A DNA stretch of 64,000 nucleotides from Emticicia sp. CRIBPO (GTDB lineage Bacteria > Bacteroidota > Bacteroidia > Cytophagales > Spirosomataceae): the NCBI RefSeq assembly GCF_009905725.1, contig NZ_JAAAKV010000007.1, positions 248,001 to 312,000 on the forward strand, in the 5' to 3' direction. Positions within the stretch are counted from its first letter, which is position 1; every line of letters begins with the position of its first letter. Both the position numbers and the translations under genes were made by a program. Below the pieces are notes generated by a model. That model was not told the DNA's origin. It was given only the letters and a program-made list of their open reading frames with translations, and made no database searches. Below, one piece after another: positions 1-8,216 of this stretch.

Positions 1-34
1 TTTAAAATAAGCCTTCCGGGATAAAATTATTGTG

Positions 35-66
35 GCCTTACCATAACGATGGTAGGGCTTTTTGTT
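35..66 (+). terminator. Rho-independent terminator of the gene before the window
   Basis: A ten-base-pair stem (positions 35-44 with 49-58, one G-U pair) closes a four-base AACG loop and is followed directly by a T-rich run. It would end a transcript entering from the left. It also argues that the thioesterase starts at the later ATG at 87, because an earlier start near 30 would put the hairpin inside the gene. Confidence 0.7.
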
Positions 67-86
67 TTGGGCCTGACTCAGTCAAT

Positions 87-482
87 ATGAAAACACCTGT
101 AAAATACCATCACCCGGTTCTGGTCAAGTCTTCTGACCTCGACGAGCTTAACCATGTTAACAACGTGGTTTACTTCACCTATCTGCAGGAGGCAGCCATT
201 GCCCACTGGTATTCCACAGCCGATCCTCAACTGGCTGAAGCCATCCGGTGGGTGGTCAAAAGACACGAAATTGAATATCATAAGGCTGCTTTTGAACATG
301 ATGAACTGATCATCACCACCTGGGTCAATGATTTTACGGGTGTTACCAGCAACCGCTTCTATGAAATCCGCCGGGGAACTGACCTGATCGTCACTGCCCG
401 TACAGTCTGGGTGGCCCTTGATGCAGTTACCATGAGGCCGAAAAGGTTGCCGGAAGAGGTTTCTGTACCATTTTTTGAATAA
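87..482 (+). CDS. Acyl-CoA thioesterase, 4HBT hotdog fold (YbgC/FadM type)
   Basis: The 131-residue product is a single hotdog-fold thioesterase expected to hydrolyse acyl-CoA thioesters in the cytoplasm. The family signature is visible near residues 17-35: an aspartate, then HVNN, then a Tyr-x-x-Glu helix that carries the catalytic region in YbgC/FadM-like enzymes. The length is usual for the family. The ATG at 87 is chosen over an in-frame start 57 bases upstream because a terminator hairpin lies between them and family members begin close to this residue. The substrate cannot be read from sequence. It stands alone ahead of ftsY. Confidence 0.85.
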   Translation: MKTPVKYHHPVLVKSSDLDELNHVNNVVYFTYLQEAAIAHWYSTADPQLAEAIRWVVKRHEIEYHKAAFEHDELIITTWVNDFTGVTSNRFYEIRRGTDLIVTARTVWVALDAVTMRPKRLPEEVSVPFFE

Positions 483-529
483 TTAAAGCTGATTTAGAGA
501 TAATTACCCCGCAGAGTCGTATAATATTC

Positions 530-537
530 TAACTTTG
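530..537 (+). promoter_or_regulatory. Bacteroidota-type -7 element for ftsY
   Basis: TAACTTTG matches the phylum consensus TAnnTTTG. It lies 91 bases before the ftsY start. No convincing -33 TTTG was found at the usual distance. Confidence 0.5.
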
Positions 538-628
538 CACCCAAGGGCTTAAAACTATATTTTAAAGGATTTGGTTATAAGTCTGAACAAACCACTCATT
601 AAGAGCATACAATTAACAATATTCAGAC

Positions 629-1585
629 ATGGGCTTATTTGATTTTTTTAGTAAAGAAAAGAAAGAGACGCTTGATAAGGGATTAGAAAAATCAAAATCG
701 AGTATTTTTGATAAGATCACCAGGGCTATTTCGGGTAAATCAAAAGTAGACGAGGACGTTCTCGACGAACTGGAAGAAATCCTTATCAGCTCGGATGTAG
801 GCGTTGATACCACCATAAAAATCATCAAGAGAATTGAAAACAGGGTGGCTTCTGATAAATATGCCTCTGTTGAAGAACTTGACCTGATCCTCAGGGAAGA
901 AATTGCGGCCTTGCTGGCAGAAAACAATTCCCAGGATGTACATAACAGCTTCGAAACCAAAAACCTGCCCAAACCCTATGTCCTGATGGTAGTGGGTGTC
1001 AATGGTGTCGGTAAAACGACCACTATCGGCAAACTGGCCTACAATTTCCAGAAAAACGGCAAAAAAGTGGTTTTAGGTGCTGCAGATACTTTCAGGGCAG
1101 CTGCTGTAGATCAGCTGAAGCTCTGGGGAGAGCGTGTCGGTGTTACGGTCATTGACCACGGCATGAACACAGACCCGTCTTCAGTGGCTTATGATGCCAT
1201 CAAAGCAGGTATAGAACAGGATGCCGATGTGATCATCATTGATACAGCGGGCCGTCTTCATACCAAAGTAAACCTGATGAATGAGCTGGGCAAAATCAAA
1301 AGGGTCATGCAGAAAATCCTTCCGGAAGCTCCCAATGAGGTGATGCTGGTACTGGACGGAAGCACCGGGCAGAACGCCGTGATCCAGGCCAGGGAATTTA
1401 CCAAAGTGACGGACGTTAACTCACTGGCCATTACCAAACTGGACGGTACAGCCAAAGGCGGTGTGGTGATCGGTATTTCAGATGAATTCAAGATCCCTGT
1501 CAAATACATTGGAGTCGGTGAAAAAATGGAAGACTTGCAGGTATTTAACAAAACGGCCTTTGTAGATTCCCTTTTTAAGAAATAA
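629..1585 (+). CDS. ftsY: Signal recognition particle receptor FtsY
   Basis: The 318-residue protein is the SRP receptor GTPase, which docks ribosome-SRP complexes at the inner membrane for co-translational insertion. A short charged N-terminus and a helical N domain (to about residue 110) precede the NG GTPase domain. Visible motifs are the P-loop GVNGVGKT (123-130), DTAGR (205-209) and TKLDGTAKGG (269-278). It lacks the long acidic A domain of the E. coli protein, as is normal in this phylum. Its last 11 bases overlap the convergent MocR-type gene. Confidence 0.97.
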   Translation: MGLFDFFSKEKKETLDKGLEKSKSSIFDKITRAISGKSKVDEDVLDELEEILISSDVGVDTTIKIIKRIENRVASDKYASVEELDLILREEIAALLAENNSQDVHNSFETKNLPKPYVLMVVGVNGVGKTTTIGKLAYNFQKNGKKVVLGAADTFRAAAVDQLKLWGERVGVTVIDHGMNTDPSSVAYDAIKAGIEQDADVIIIDTAGRLHTKVNLMNELGKIKRVMQKILPEAPNEVMLVLDGSTGQNAVIQAREFTKVTDVNSLAITKLDGTAKGGVVIGISDEFKIPVKYIGVGEKMEDLQVFNKTAFVDSLFKK

Positions 1586-3053
1586 ACCCTTTCAGACAAA
1601 GATTTTTCTCCAGCACGTCAATACATCTTTCAAGCTCTTCCGGGGTTGAGGAAGCAAATCCCAGCCTCGTTGAATTCAGCTCAATACCCTGCTGGTTGTG
1701 CTGCAGGCCATGGGAAAAATACAGCCCGTTTCTAAGGGCCGCCGCAGCGGTTTTCCCCGGGTCTATGCTTTTATCAAATTTTGCCCAGACCGACATTCCG
1801 CCTTCGGGCACCTGGAATTCTATTTCATCCCCGAGTCTCCGGCTCAGCAATTCACAGAACACATCCCGTCGCTGACGGTATTCTTTCAAAGCTTTTCTCA
1901 GGTGCTTCTGAATAACTCCTTCCTGGAGCAATTCCGCTATGGCATTCTCCAGCATATTATCCCCTTGCCTGTCGATGATCCTCCGGTAATGGGAAAGGTG
2001 TTCAACGACCTCTTCAGGGGCCACCAGGTAGCCAACGCGGAAGGCCGGGGAAATGCTCTTGGTAAATGAGCCCGAATACAAAACCACCCCGGCATCGTCG
2101 GCACTGGCCAATGGCAGCAGGGGCCTGCTCAGGTAATGAAAGTCATAGTCGTAATCATCTTCAAACACAATAAACTGGTACTGCCTCGCAAGGTTCAGCA
2201 GCTGGATTCTCCGGTCGGCTTTGAGGGTGACCGTCGTAGGATAATGATGATGTGGTGTGACATAAACCATCCGCACAGGCCGACGCCGGCAAATCTCTTC
2301 CAGGGCCTCCACCACCAGCCCGTTTTCATCCACAGGTATCGTCAGTACTTCTGCCTCTGCCTGCTGAAAACCGGCAATGGCCGACGACCAGCAGGAAGTT
2401 CCTGTTACGACCGTATCTCCGGGCCTCAGAAAGGCCAGGTTTGTAAGATAAAGCCCCATCACCGTCCCCCTGACAATCATCACATTATCAGCATTTATTT
2501 TTAAGCCCCTGGTTTCGGAAAGATACAATGCCAGCTGCTGTCTGAGCCATAAAGTGCCCTTTGTTTCACCATAGCCCAGTTTCTGATAAGAATTACCCCT
2601 GATCAGGTTGCTTCGGTAAGCCCTCGCCAGCTCAGCCAATGGAGCCAGACGGGGATCGGGAAATCCGTCGTCCAGGTGCAGCTGGTCGGAAGACCTTACC
2701 AGTTCACGTTTCAAAAACGGCTTGTTTTCGAAAGGAAACCCCGCTCGGGTAGAAGAGATTATTCCGCCTTCCTTAAGCCTGGCGGGTTTTACTTCCGGCA
2801 GGTTTTTGGCTACAAAAGTGCCGCTCCCCGGAATGGTTTCTATCCAACCCTGGACCATCAGTTCAAAATAAACCCTGGTCACCGTTTTACGGTGCAGGTC
2901 CAGGAGTTCGCTGATCTGGCGGGTGCCGGGAATTTTCTGCCCCGGCTTCAGAACACCTTTCCTGATCAGGTCTGTCAGTTGATTGGTCAGCTGCTGATAA
3001 ACAGGCGTTTTCTCATTTTTATCAATTTCAAGTAAAGACTTATAGGGCAACAT
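1575..3053 (-). CDS. MocR/PdxR-family transcriptional regulator (GntR HTH plus aminotransferase-like domain)
   Basis: The 492-residue protein joins an N-terminal GntR winged helix (about 15-82) to a fold-type I aminotransferase domain (about 125-485). The PLP-binding lysine is in the SGSFTKS motif (K332) and the Asp of the FEDDYDYDF segment (about 298-306) should contact the pyridine nitrogen. Members sense PLP or PLP adducts and control vitamin B6, GABA or taurine genes, usually divergently. Here the divergent neighbours are a GNAT protein and a PNP-oxidase-like flavoprotein, which are the likely targets. Direct repeats in the intergenic region could be its operator. The exact ligand is unknown. 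Confidence 0.85.
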   Translation of the reverse strand: MLPYKSLLEIDKNEKTPVYQQLTNQLTDLIRKGVLKPGQKIPGTRQISELLDLHRKTVTRVYFELMVQGWIETIPGSGTFVAKNLPEVKPARLKEGGIISSTRAGFPFENKPFLKRELVRSSDQLHLDDGFPDPRLAPLAELARAYRSNLIRGNSYQKLGYGETKGTLWLRQQLALYLSETRGLKINADNVMIVRGTVMGLYLTNLAFLRPGDTVVTGTSCWSSAIAGFQQAEAEVLTIPVDENGLVVEALEEICRRRPVRMVYVTPHHHYPTTVTLKADRRIQLLNLARQYQFIVFEDDYDYDFHYLSRPLLPLASADDAGVVLYSGSFTKSISPAFRVGYLVAPEEVVEHLSHYRRIIDRQGDNMLENAIAELLQEGVIQKHLRKALKEYRQRRDVFCELLSRRLGDEIEFQVPEGGMSVWAKFDKSIDPGKTAAAALRNGLYFSHGLQHNQQGIELNSTRLGFASSTPEELERCIDVLEKNLCLKGFIS

Positions 3054-3054
3054 A

Positions 3055-3084
3055 ACCGGACTATCTGTTTTGTTAAAACCGGAC
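3055..3084. promoter_or_regulatory. Candidate MocR operator: direct repeats ACCGGAC
   Basis: ACCGGAC occurs at 3055-3061 and again at 3078-3084, 23 bases apart on the same strand, and a partial reverse copy (CCGGT) follows at about 3097. MocR proteins such as GabR and PdxR bind direct repeats between divergent genes. The position, just outside the regulator's start codon and before the + strand -7 element, suits autoregulation plus control of the GNAT pair. Confidence 0.45.
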
Positions 3085-3108
3085 CATTTAATTCATCCGG
3101 TAAAGATA

Positions 3109-3116
3109 TAATTTTG
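3109..3116 (+). promoter_or_regulatory. -7 element for the GNAT/flavoprotein pair
   Basis: TAATTTTG matches TAnnTTTG and lies 25 bases past the ACCGGAC repeats. It implies a 5' leader of roughly 150 bases before the start at 3276. Confidence 0.5.
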
Positions 3117-3132
3117 TTTCATAAAGGAAAAC

Positions 3133-3238
3133 GGAAAATGGAGGAAAGGATTCTGTACAGGCTTTTGAACCAGTGGTGTATAACGTTTGGGGAAATGTCG
3201 TTCAATGTGGTCAACAAAACCTGTCCCCTCCATTTTCC
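3133..3238. repeat. Perfect 12-bp inverted repeat in the leader of the GNAT gene
   Basis: GGAAAATGGAGG at 3133-3144 is the exact reverse complement of 3227-3238. The arms are 82 bases apart and sit inside the predicted 5' leader. A short open frame of 41 codons (3138-3263) spans most of it but has no recognisable product. The arms could pair in the transcript or mark the ends of a small insertion; sequence alone does not decide. Confidence 0.5.
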
Positions 3239-3275
3239 TGTCCCGTCATCCTTTTTCCATTAAATAAAAAAACCA

Positions 3276-3695
3276 ATGACAATTAAAGTAGCCGAAACCA
3301 GGGAGGATTTTCTGAAGTGTTTTGAGGTAGTCCAATTTCTGAGGCCTCAGCTGACTATTGAGTCTTACCTGGGTCTTATTGAAAAAATGAGGGCGGGAAG
3401 CTATTCGCTGATCTATGCCGAAAAAGAAGGCAGGGCCCTTTCCGCCTGCGGGTTCCGGCACCTGACCACTTTGTATGACGGGGAGATCATTTACATCGAC
3501 GACCTGTCTACCCACCCTGAGGCCAGGGGAAAAGGTTATGCAGGAAGCCTGCTTGATTTTGTGTTTGAGAAAGCCCGAAAGGAAAGCATCACCGCAGTGC
3601 ACCTCGACTCAGGCCATGCCCGCCATGATGCCCACAGGCTATACCTCAATAAAAAAATGAATATCGTTTATCACCATTTCAGAATAGCATTATGA
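3276..3695 (+). CDS. GNAT-family N-acetyltransferase
   Basis: The 139-residue protein has the GNAT core: a beta-strand ending in DDLSTHPEARGKG (about 73-85) supplies the acetyl-CoA pyrophosphate loop of the R/Q-x-x-G-x-G/A type, followed by a helix and a C-terminal strand. The substrate is not predictable. It overlaps the next gene by four bases (ATGA), so the two are translated together. The divergent MocR regulator and its candidate operator suggest PLP-linked or amine-linked control. Confidence 0.8.
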   Translation: MTIKVAETREDFLKCFEVVQFLRPQLTIESYLGLIEKMRAGSYSLIYAEKEGRALSACGFRHLTTLYDGEIIYIDDLSTHPEARGKGYAGSLLDFVFEKARKESITAVHLDSGHARHDAHRLYLNKKMNIVYHHFRIAL

Positions 3696-4330
3696 TACAG
3701 AAAACAGAACGTACAACGCCAAGCAGATATGGCAACAAAAGGATGTTTTACGACGAAGAAACCGTTTATCCGATCCTGGATGAAGCCTTGTTCTGCACCA
3801 TTTCTTACAGCCTGGACAACCAGCCTTATTCAATCCCGACGGCTTTTGTCCGGAAGGAAAACAAGCTGTATATCCACGGCTCAGTAGGCTCTCATTTTCT
3901 GAGGGGCATTGAGTCGGGTATCCCTGTATGTATATCGGTGATGCTGACTGACGACCTGGTGGTGGCTAAATCTGCTTTCAGTCACTCGGTCAACTTCCGC
4001 TCGGTCATCATTTTTTCCAATGCCGAGAAAATAGATGACTTTGACTCAAAAGCCCTGTTCTTTAAAGAACTGACAGAGAAAATTGTGCCCGGCTCATGGG
4101 ATTACCTGCGTCCGATGAAGACTAATGAAGTCAATAAAACGATGCTGTTATCCTTCGAAATCAATGAAGCATCGGCCAAGACCCGGACAGGTATGCCGAA
4201 CGATGAGGAGGCGGATCAGGGCTTACCGATCTGGTCGGGTCTGATCCCGATACCCTCCAGAAGACTGAGCCCTATACCGGACCAGTGGAGTCAGGATATT
4301 CCGCTTCCGGAACACTTACTGCACTTATGA
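3692..4330 (+). CDS. Pyridoxamine 5'-phosphate oxidase-related FMN-binding protein
   Basis: The 212-residue protein resembles the FMN-binding split-barrel family that includes PNP-oxidase-like and NimA-type flavoproteins. An early segment (about residues 25-75) with buried strands, a conserved HG-S (near 71-73) and the later VNFRSVIIFSNAEKI strand region fit that fold. It is coupled to the GNAT gene by an ATGA overlap and probably shares its promoter. The MocR/PdxR regulator next door makes a B6-related or amine-related role plausible, but the catalytic activity is not established by the sequence. Confidence 0.7.
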   Translation: MIQKTERTTPSRYGNKRMFYDEETVYPILDEALFCTISYSLDNQPYSIPTAFVRKENKLYIHGSVGSHFLRGIESGIPVCISVMLTDDLVVAKSAFSHSVNFRSVIIFSNAEKIDDFDSKALFFKELTEKIVPGSWDYLRPMKTNEVNKTMLLSFEINEASAKTRTGMPNDEEADQGLPIWSGLIPIPSRRLSPIPDQWSQDIPLPEHLLHL

Positions 4331-4370
4331 AAAGGCTGTTACAAATCAGGGAATGAGGTTTGAGCAATGC

Positions 4371-5612
4371 TTAAACCTCAAATTCCTGTATCGTATTCTT
4401 AATAATTTCTATACAATCCATCAGCTGGTCTTCGGTGATGACCAAAGGAGGAGCAAACCTGATTTTATTGCCATGCGTAGGTTTGGCCAGCAGGCCGTTA
4501 TCCCGCAGACGCAGACAGATGTTCCAGGCCAGGTCAGATGATTCGTCAGTGTTTACTTCGATGGCATTCAAAAGGCCTTTGCCTCTTACCAGCCTGATGA
4601 CAGAACCTTTATAGATCAGCGACTGTATTTCACGTCTGAACAGGCCGCCCAGGTATTCTGCCCTTTCGGCCAGGTCTTCATCCAGTACTACTTTCAGAGC
4701 CTCCAATGCCACGGCACAGGCCAGCGGGTTTCCACCATAAGTGGAACCATGCTCTCCTGGTTTGATACAAAGCATGATTTCGTCATCGGCCAGAACTGCA
4801 GACACCGGCAATACGCCTCCGGAGAGGGCCTTCCCTAAAATTACGATATCAGGACGAACCTCCGCATGGTCTACACACAGCATTTTGCCGGTTCGGGCAA
4901 TTCCCGTCTGAATTTCATCGGCAATAAACAGCACATTGGCGGCCTTGCAGAGTTTGGCGGCTTTTTTCAGGTAATCGTTGTCCGGAACCACCACCCCGGC
5001 TTCGCCCTGGATAGGTTCCACGATAAATCCTGCTATATAAGGATCGCTGATGAGTGAGTTCTCAAGAGCTTCAATATTGTTATATTCAATTACGTCAAAA
5101 CCAGGCATGTACGGCCCGAATCCTTTTCTGCTGGAGTTGTCGGTAGAAGCCGAAATAACAGCCAGCGTGCGACCGTGAAAATTGTGCCCGGCAAAAATGA
5201 TCCTGGCTTTTTCTGCAGGAATTCCTTTTTTCTCATAAGCCCATTTACGACACAATTTGAGAGCCGTTTCAACCGCCTCCACACCGGTGTTCATCATCAG
5301 TACTTTATCATAGCCGAACAGTCTGGTGATAAATTCTTCAAACGGCCCGAGGGTAGAATTGTAAAATGCCCTCGAAGTCAGCGTCAGCTTTTGTGCCTGG
5401 CTGGTCAGGGCGTCAATGATTCTGGGATGGCAATGTCCCTGGTTGACAGCGGAATAGGCAGATAAAAAGTCATAGTAGCGATTACCCTCCACGTCCCACA
5501 CAAACACGCCTTTGCCTGAGTCCAGTACCACGGGCAGAGGATGGTAATTATGGGCACCGTATTGGTTCTCCAGGTCCATTAATTGCTGGGATAGTGTCTG
5601 TGTATCTGTCAT
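4371..5612 (-). CDS. rocD: Ornithine--oxo-acid aminotransferase
   Basis: The 413-residue class III aminotransferase transfers the delta-amino group of ornithine to 2-oxoglutarate, giving glutamate semialdehyde in arginine/ornithine catabolism. The near-diagnostic N-terminus [11 protein letters not shown] (about 19-29), EPIQGEAGV (199-207), ADEIQTG (231-237, Asp232 contacting PLP) and the Schiff-base lysine K261 in LGKALSGG are all present. Length is typical of ornithine aminotransferases. It is divergent from an Lrp/AsnC regulator, and operator-like inverted copies of one motif lie between them. Confidence 0.95.
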   Translation of the reverse strand: MTDTQTLSQQLMDLENQYGAHNYHPLPVVLDSGKGVFVWDVEGNRYYDFLSAYSAVNQGHCHPRIIDALTSQAQKLTLTSRAFYNSTLGPFEEFITRLFGYDKVLMMNTGVEAVETALKLCRKWAYEKKGIPAEKARIIFAGHNFHGRTLAVISASTDNSSRKGFGPYMPGFDVIEYNNIEALENSLISDPYIAGFIVEPIQGEAGVVVPDNDYLKKAAKLCKAANVLFIADEIQTGIARTGKMLCVDHAEVRPDIVILGKALSGGVLPVSAVLADDEIMLCIKPGEHGSTYGGNPLACAVALEALKVVLDEDLAERAEYLGGLFRREIQSLIYKGSVIRLVRGKGLLNAIEVNTDESSDLAWNICLRLRDNGLLAKPTHGNKIRFAPPLVITEDQLMDCIEIIKNTIQEFEV

Positions 5613-5644
5613 GATTTCTTTGGTTTATGTATCAAAAATATAAA

Positions 5645-5748
5645 CTTGACTTATTTATGGCTATTTATGAGTCATATTTTTTAATATTGTTTCTGTAATT
5701 ACAAATTTTCTTATTTTTGAATGATATTTAGAAAATATGACTTATAAA
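5645..5748. promoter_or_regulatory. Lrp/AsnC-type operator region between rocD and its regulator
   Basis: A 17-base motif at 5664-5680 recurs in inverted orientation at 5732-5748 with one mismatch. A third partial copy (TTGACTTATTTA) sits at about 5646-5657. The core reads ATGACTTATAAA. The copies span the whole divergent promoter region, as expected for an Lrp/AsnC octamer that wraps DNA and controls both its own gene and the adjacent amino-acid gene. Confidence 0.6.
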
Positions 5749-5762
5749 CCTGATTGAAAAAT

Positions 5763-6215
5763 ATGGAACTGGACGAGTTTGACAAGCTGATTCTGACGGA
5801 GTTAGAAAAGGACGGCCGGAAACCTTATTCGGAAATTGCCCGCAAAATGGACATTTCAAATACCATGGTTCACCAGCGGATCAACCGCATGCGGGAAGGC
5901 GGGCTCATCAAAAAAATGGCCTTGGTGCTCGATGAACGGAAGATGGGATATGAGTGGAGTGCCTTCACAGGGATCATCCTCAAAGAAGACTCCAACTCAG
6001 AGCTGATCATAGAAGAACTGAAAAAAATACCTGAAGTGGTAGAGTGTTATTATATCACTGGACAATACACCTTGTACATCAGGATCGTCGCTAAAAACAG
6101 CGAACACATGCGGAGCATCCTGTACGATGAAATCGACCACATTTCCGGCGTCCTTAAAACAGAGTCACTGATTGATTTCGGAACTGCCTTCAAAAGGAAC
6201 GTTCCGATAGAATAA
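5763..6215 (+). CDS. Lrp/AsnC-family transcriptional regulator
   Basis: The 150-residue protein has an N-terminal winged-helix domain (about 2-50, beginning LDEFDKLILTELEKDGR as in AsnC proteins) and a C-terminal RAM/ACT-like domain (about 65-145) that binds an amino-acid effector and oligomerises. The ATG at 5763 is preferred over the TTG at 5754 because family members start two or three residues before the conserved LD. Divergence from rocD and the shared inverted motif suggest that it controls ornithine/arginine breakdown in response to an amino acid. Confidence 0.9.
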   Translation: MELDEFDKLILTELEKDGRKPYSEIARKMDISNTMVHQRINRMREGGLIKKMALVLDERKMGYEWSAFTGIILKEDSNSELIIEELKKIPEVVECYYITGQYTLYIRIVAKNSEHMRSILYDEIDHISGVLKTESLIDFGTAFKRNVPIE

Positions 6216-6275
6216 TTTTTGCAGGTCGCAGAAAAAGGGTAAATTTGTACTTTATTTCAACATTTCATCAATAAA

Positions 6276-7427
6276 ATGGCCAGCAGAATATTTCTTGACA
6301 ACGCAGCAACCACTCCCATTGACCCTTTGGTAATGGAGGCTATGCTTCCTTATTTTACCGAATTTTACGGTAATCCATCCTCTATTCATGCCCATGGAAG
6401 AAAGGTGAAGTCTGCCCTTGAAACTGCCAGGAAAACCATTGCGGGACTGTTGAATACCTCTCCGGCCGAGATCTTCTTTACCTCGGGAGGAACAGAAGCG
6501 GATAACACCGCCATTTGTTCGAGCATCGACACTTTCGGACTGAAGCATGCCGTAACCAGCAAGCTGGAACACCACGCGGTGCTGCATACCCTTGAACACT
6601 TACAAAAAACAGGTAAAATTGAACTTTCATTTGTCGATATTGATACCGACGGTAAAATCAGCCTCGATTCCCTGATAGCTATTCTTGAATCCAAGCCAAG
6701 GTCGCTGGTTTCGCTGATGCACGGCAACAATGAAATCGCCAACCTGCTGAACCTTAAAGAAGCAGGTGAAATCTGTAAAAAATACGACGCCATTTTCCAT
6801 TCCGATACCGTTCAGACCATGGGCCACTATGTGCATGATCTGCAAAGCCTTCCGGTCGATTTTATTGTAGGCTCTGCCCATAAATTCCATGGCCCGAAAG
6901 GCGTAGGATTCCTGTATATCAACGCTGCATCCAAAATCAGTCCTTTCATCCACGGTGGTGCCCAGGAGCGTAATATGCGTGGCGGAACCGAGAATATTTA
7001 CGGGATCGTCGGCCTGGCAAAAGCCCTTCAGCTGGCTTACGAAGGCATGGAATCGCACGAAAACCATATCAAGGCCCTTAAGCAGAGAATGATCCTGGGT
7101 CTTCAGGAAAGAATACCGGGAGTGGCATTTAACGGTCTGTCTTCAGATGTTCAGAACAGTCTTTATACCGTTCTTAATGTGAGCTTCCCGGCTCACCCGA
7201 ACAACGAAATGTTATTGTTTAATCTTGACATTGACGGTATTTCATGTTCAGGAGGAAGTGCCTGCTCAAGCGGCACAGATATCGGCTCACACGTTTTGGG
7301 AGCCATCGGCACCGATCCTGAAAAAGCCAATGTGAGATTCTCTTTCAGCAAATACACCACAGAGGCTGAAATCGACAGAACCCTGGAAGTCTTGTCGGGG
7401 GTGTTCCAGTCGAAAGAAGTGGCTTGA
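6276..7427 (+). CDS. Cysteine desulfurase, NifS/IscS type
   Basis: The 383-residue PLP enzyme removes sulfur from cysteine as a persulfide for Fe-S cluster or thiolated tRNA assembly. Visible residues are the PLP lysine K203 in SAHKFHGPKG, the nearby GGTE motif (71-74), H99/H100 region for PLP stacking and the persulfide cysteine C329 in SGGSACSSG, with the short loop of group I (NifS/IscS) enzymes. No IscU, IscA or regulator gene is adjacent, so the acceptor is not shown by context. Confidence 0.92.
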   Translation: MASRIFLDNAATTPIDPLVMEAMLPYFTEFYGNPSSIHAHGRKVKSALETARKTIAGLLNTSPAEIFFTSGGTEADNTAICSSIDTFGLKHAVTSKLEHHAVLHTLEHLQKTGKIELSFVDIDTDGKISLDSLIAILESKPRSLVSLMHGNNEIANLLNLKEAGEICKKYDAIFHSDTVQTMGHYVHDLQSLPVDFIVGSAHKFHGPKGVGFLYINAASKISPFIHGGAQERNMRGGTENIYGIVGLAKALQLAYEGMESHENHIKALKQRMILGLQERIPGVAFNGLSSDVQNSLYTVLNVSFPAHPNNEMLLFNLDIDGISCSGGSACSSGTDIGSHVLGAIGTDPEKANVRFSFSKYTTEAEIDRTLEVLSGVFQSKEVA

Positions 7428-7430
7428 AAA

Positions 7431-7754
7431 TCACTCCAGAATTAACTTTCTTGTCAGAAAATTAAACACCGGCTGCAGGGCCGACCTGGTTTTGTTTTCT
7501 TCTTTATTCTCTGAATCAGTACGGAGGGTTGCTTCCAGTATAAAAACCTGGTAAGGAATATCAAGAGCCTGGCTTAAGAGTAATAGTAGTTCTTCTGCCG
7601 GATGTAATTCGTCTGATTCAAGTTGCTTCAAAGTTTCCTGTGCCAACCCTGCAGCATCTGCCAGTTGCCCAAGACTCATCTTCCTTTCTTTTCTGAAATA
7701 GAGGATGGTCGCCCCGAATTGTATTTCTGAAAGATTTAATGGGGAATTTTCCAT
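7431..7754 (-). CDS. XRE-family helix-turn-helix protein
   Basis: The 107-residue protein has an N-terminal Cro/C1-type HTH (about residues 12-68: ATILYFRKERKMSLGQLA, then a second helix AQETLKQLESD). The ATG at 7754 is used; an in-frame TTG at 7775 adds seven residues not needed by the fold. The C-terminal third is charged and unassigned. It is convergent with the cysteine desulfurase, three bases away. Its targets are unknown. Confidence 0.75.
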   Translation of the reverse strand: MENSPLNLSEIQFGATILYFRKERKMSLGQLADAAGLAQETLKQLESDELHPAEELLLLLSQALDIPYQVFILEATLRTDSENKEENKTRSALQPVFNFLTRKLILE

Positions 7755-7838
7755 AGCGAAGGCGAAGATCGGCAAAGTTTAGGGGGAATTATTCCAACGG
7801 CGACTTTTGGTCGTCCCAGACAAAGATTAAAAGAGACA

Positions 7839-8102
7839 CTACATATAAAGCTCTTCCCTGAATTCCTGGAGCGTGTCGCTCAAAGATTCGAACAAGACTT
7901 TGTTGTAATTGATGTGTCCGGCCAGTTCATTGTACTCGTTACGCAAAGTCGCCTTGGCGTAATCGTCTCCGGTTGCCATGTTTTCGCAATGTTCTAAGAT
8001 CCTTGTGATTTCACCACCCAGCTCCGGGGAAACCTGGTGGTTTTTAACAAGACTCTGAACCTGCATTTTGGCAACCAGGACAAAACTTATCCTGATTTTC
8101 AT
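7839..8102 (-). CDS. Conserved-looking small hypothetical protein
   Basis: This 87-residue protein was not recognised. It is mostly helical and charged, with a hydrophobic start followed by polar helices ending EFREELYM, and no signal peptide, transmembrane segment or cysteine. It starts with ATG. It lies downstream of recF on the same strand with a gap of about 115 bases. Codon use looks like that of its neighbours, which favours it being real. Confidence 0.55.
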   Translation of the reverse strand: MKIRISFVLVAKMQVQSLVKNHQVSPELGGEITRILEHCENMATGDDYAKATLRNEYNELAGHINYNKVLFESLSDTLQEFREELYM

Positions 8103-8216
8103 TCACCCGATGATTTAAATTGAAAATTTAAAACTCAATATAAATATCGTCAAAAAATCTTATAATAACCTAGTGATCAGGGTTATTTCTTTGTTAAATC
8201 CTAATTAATACAGTGC

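Noticed and set aside
3138-3263. A 41-codon frame in the leader of the GNAT gene
   Set aside because: It matches nothing and is largely explained by the inverted repeat; no evidence of translation.
4355-4379. An 11-base hairpin at the end of rocD
   Set aside because: It has no T run on either side and overlaps the stop codon; I could not support it as a terminator.
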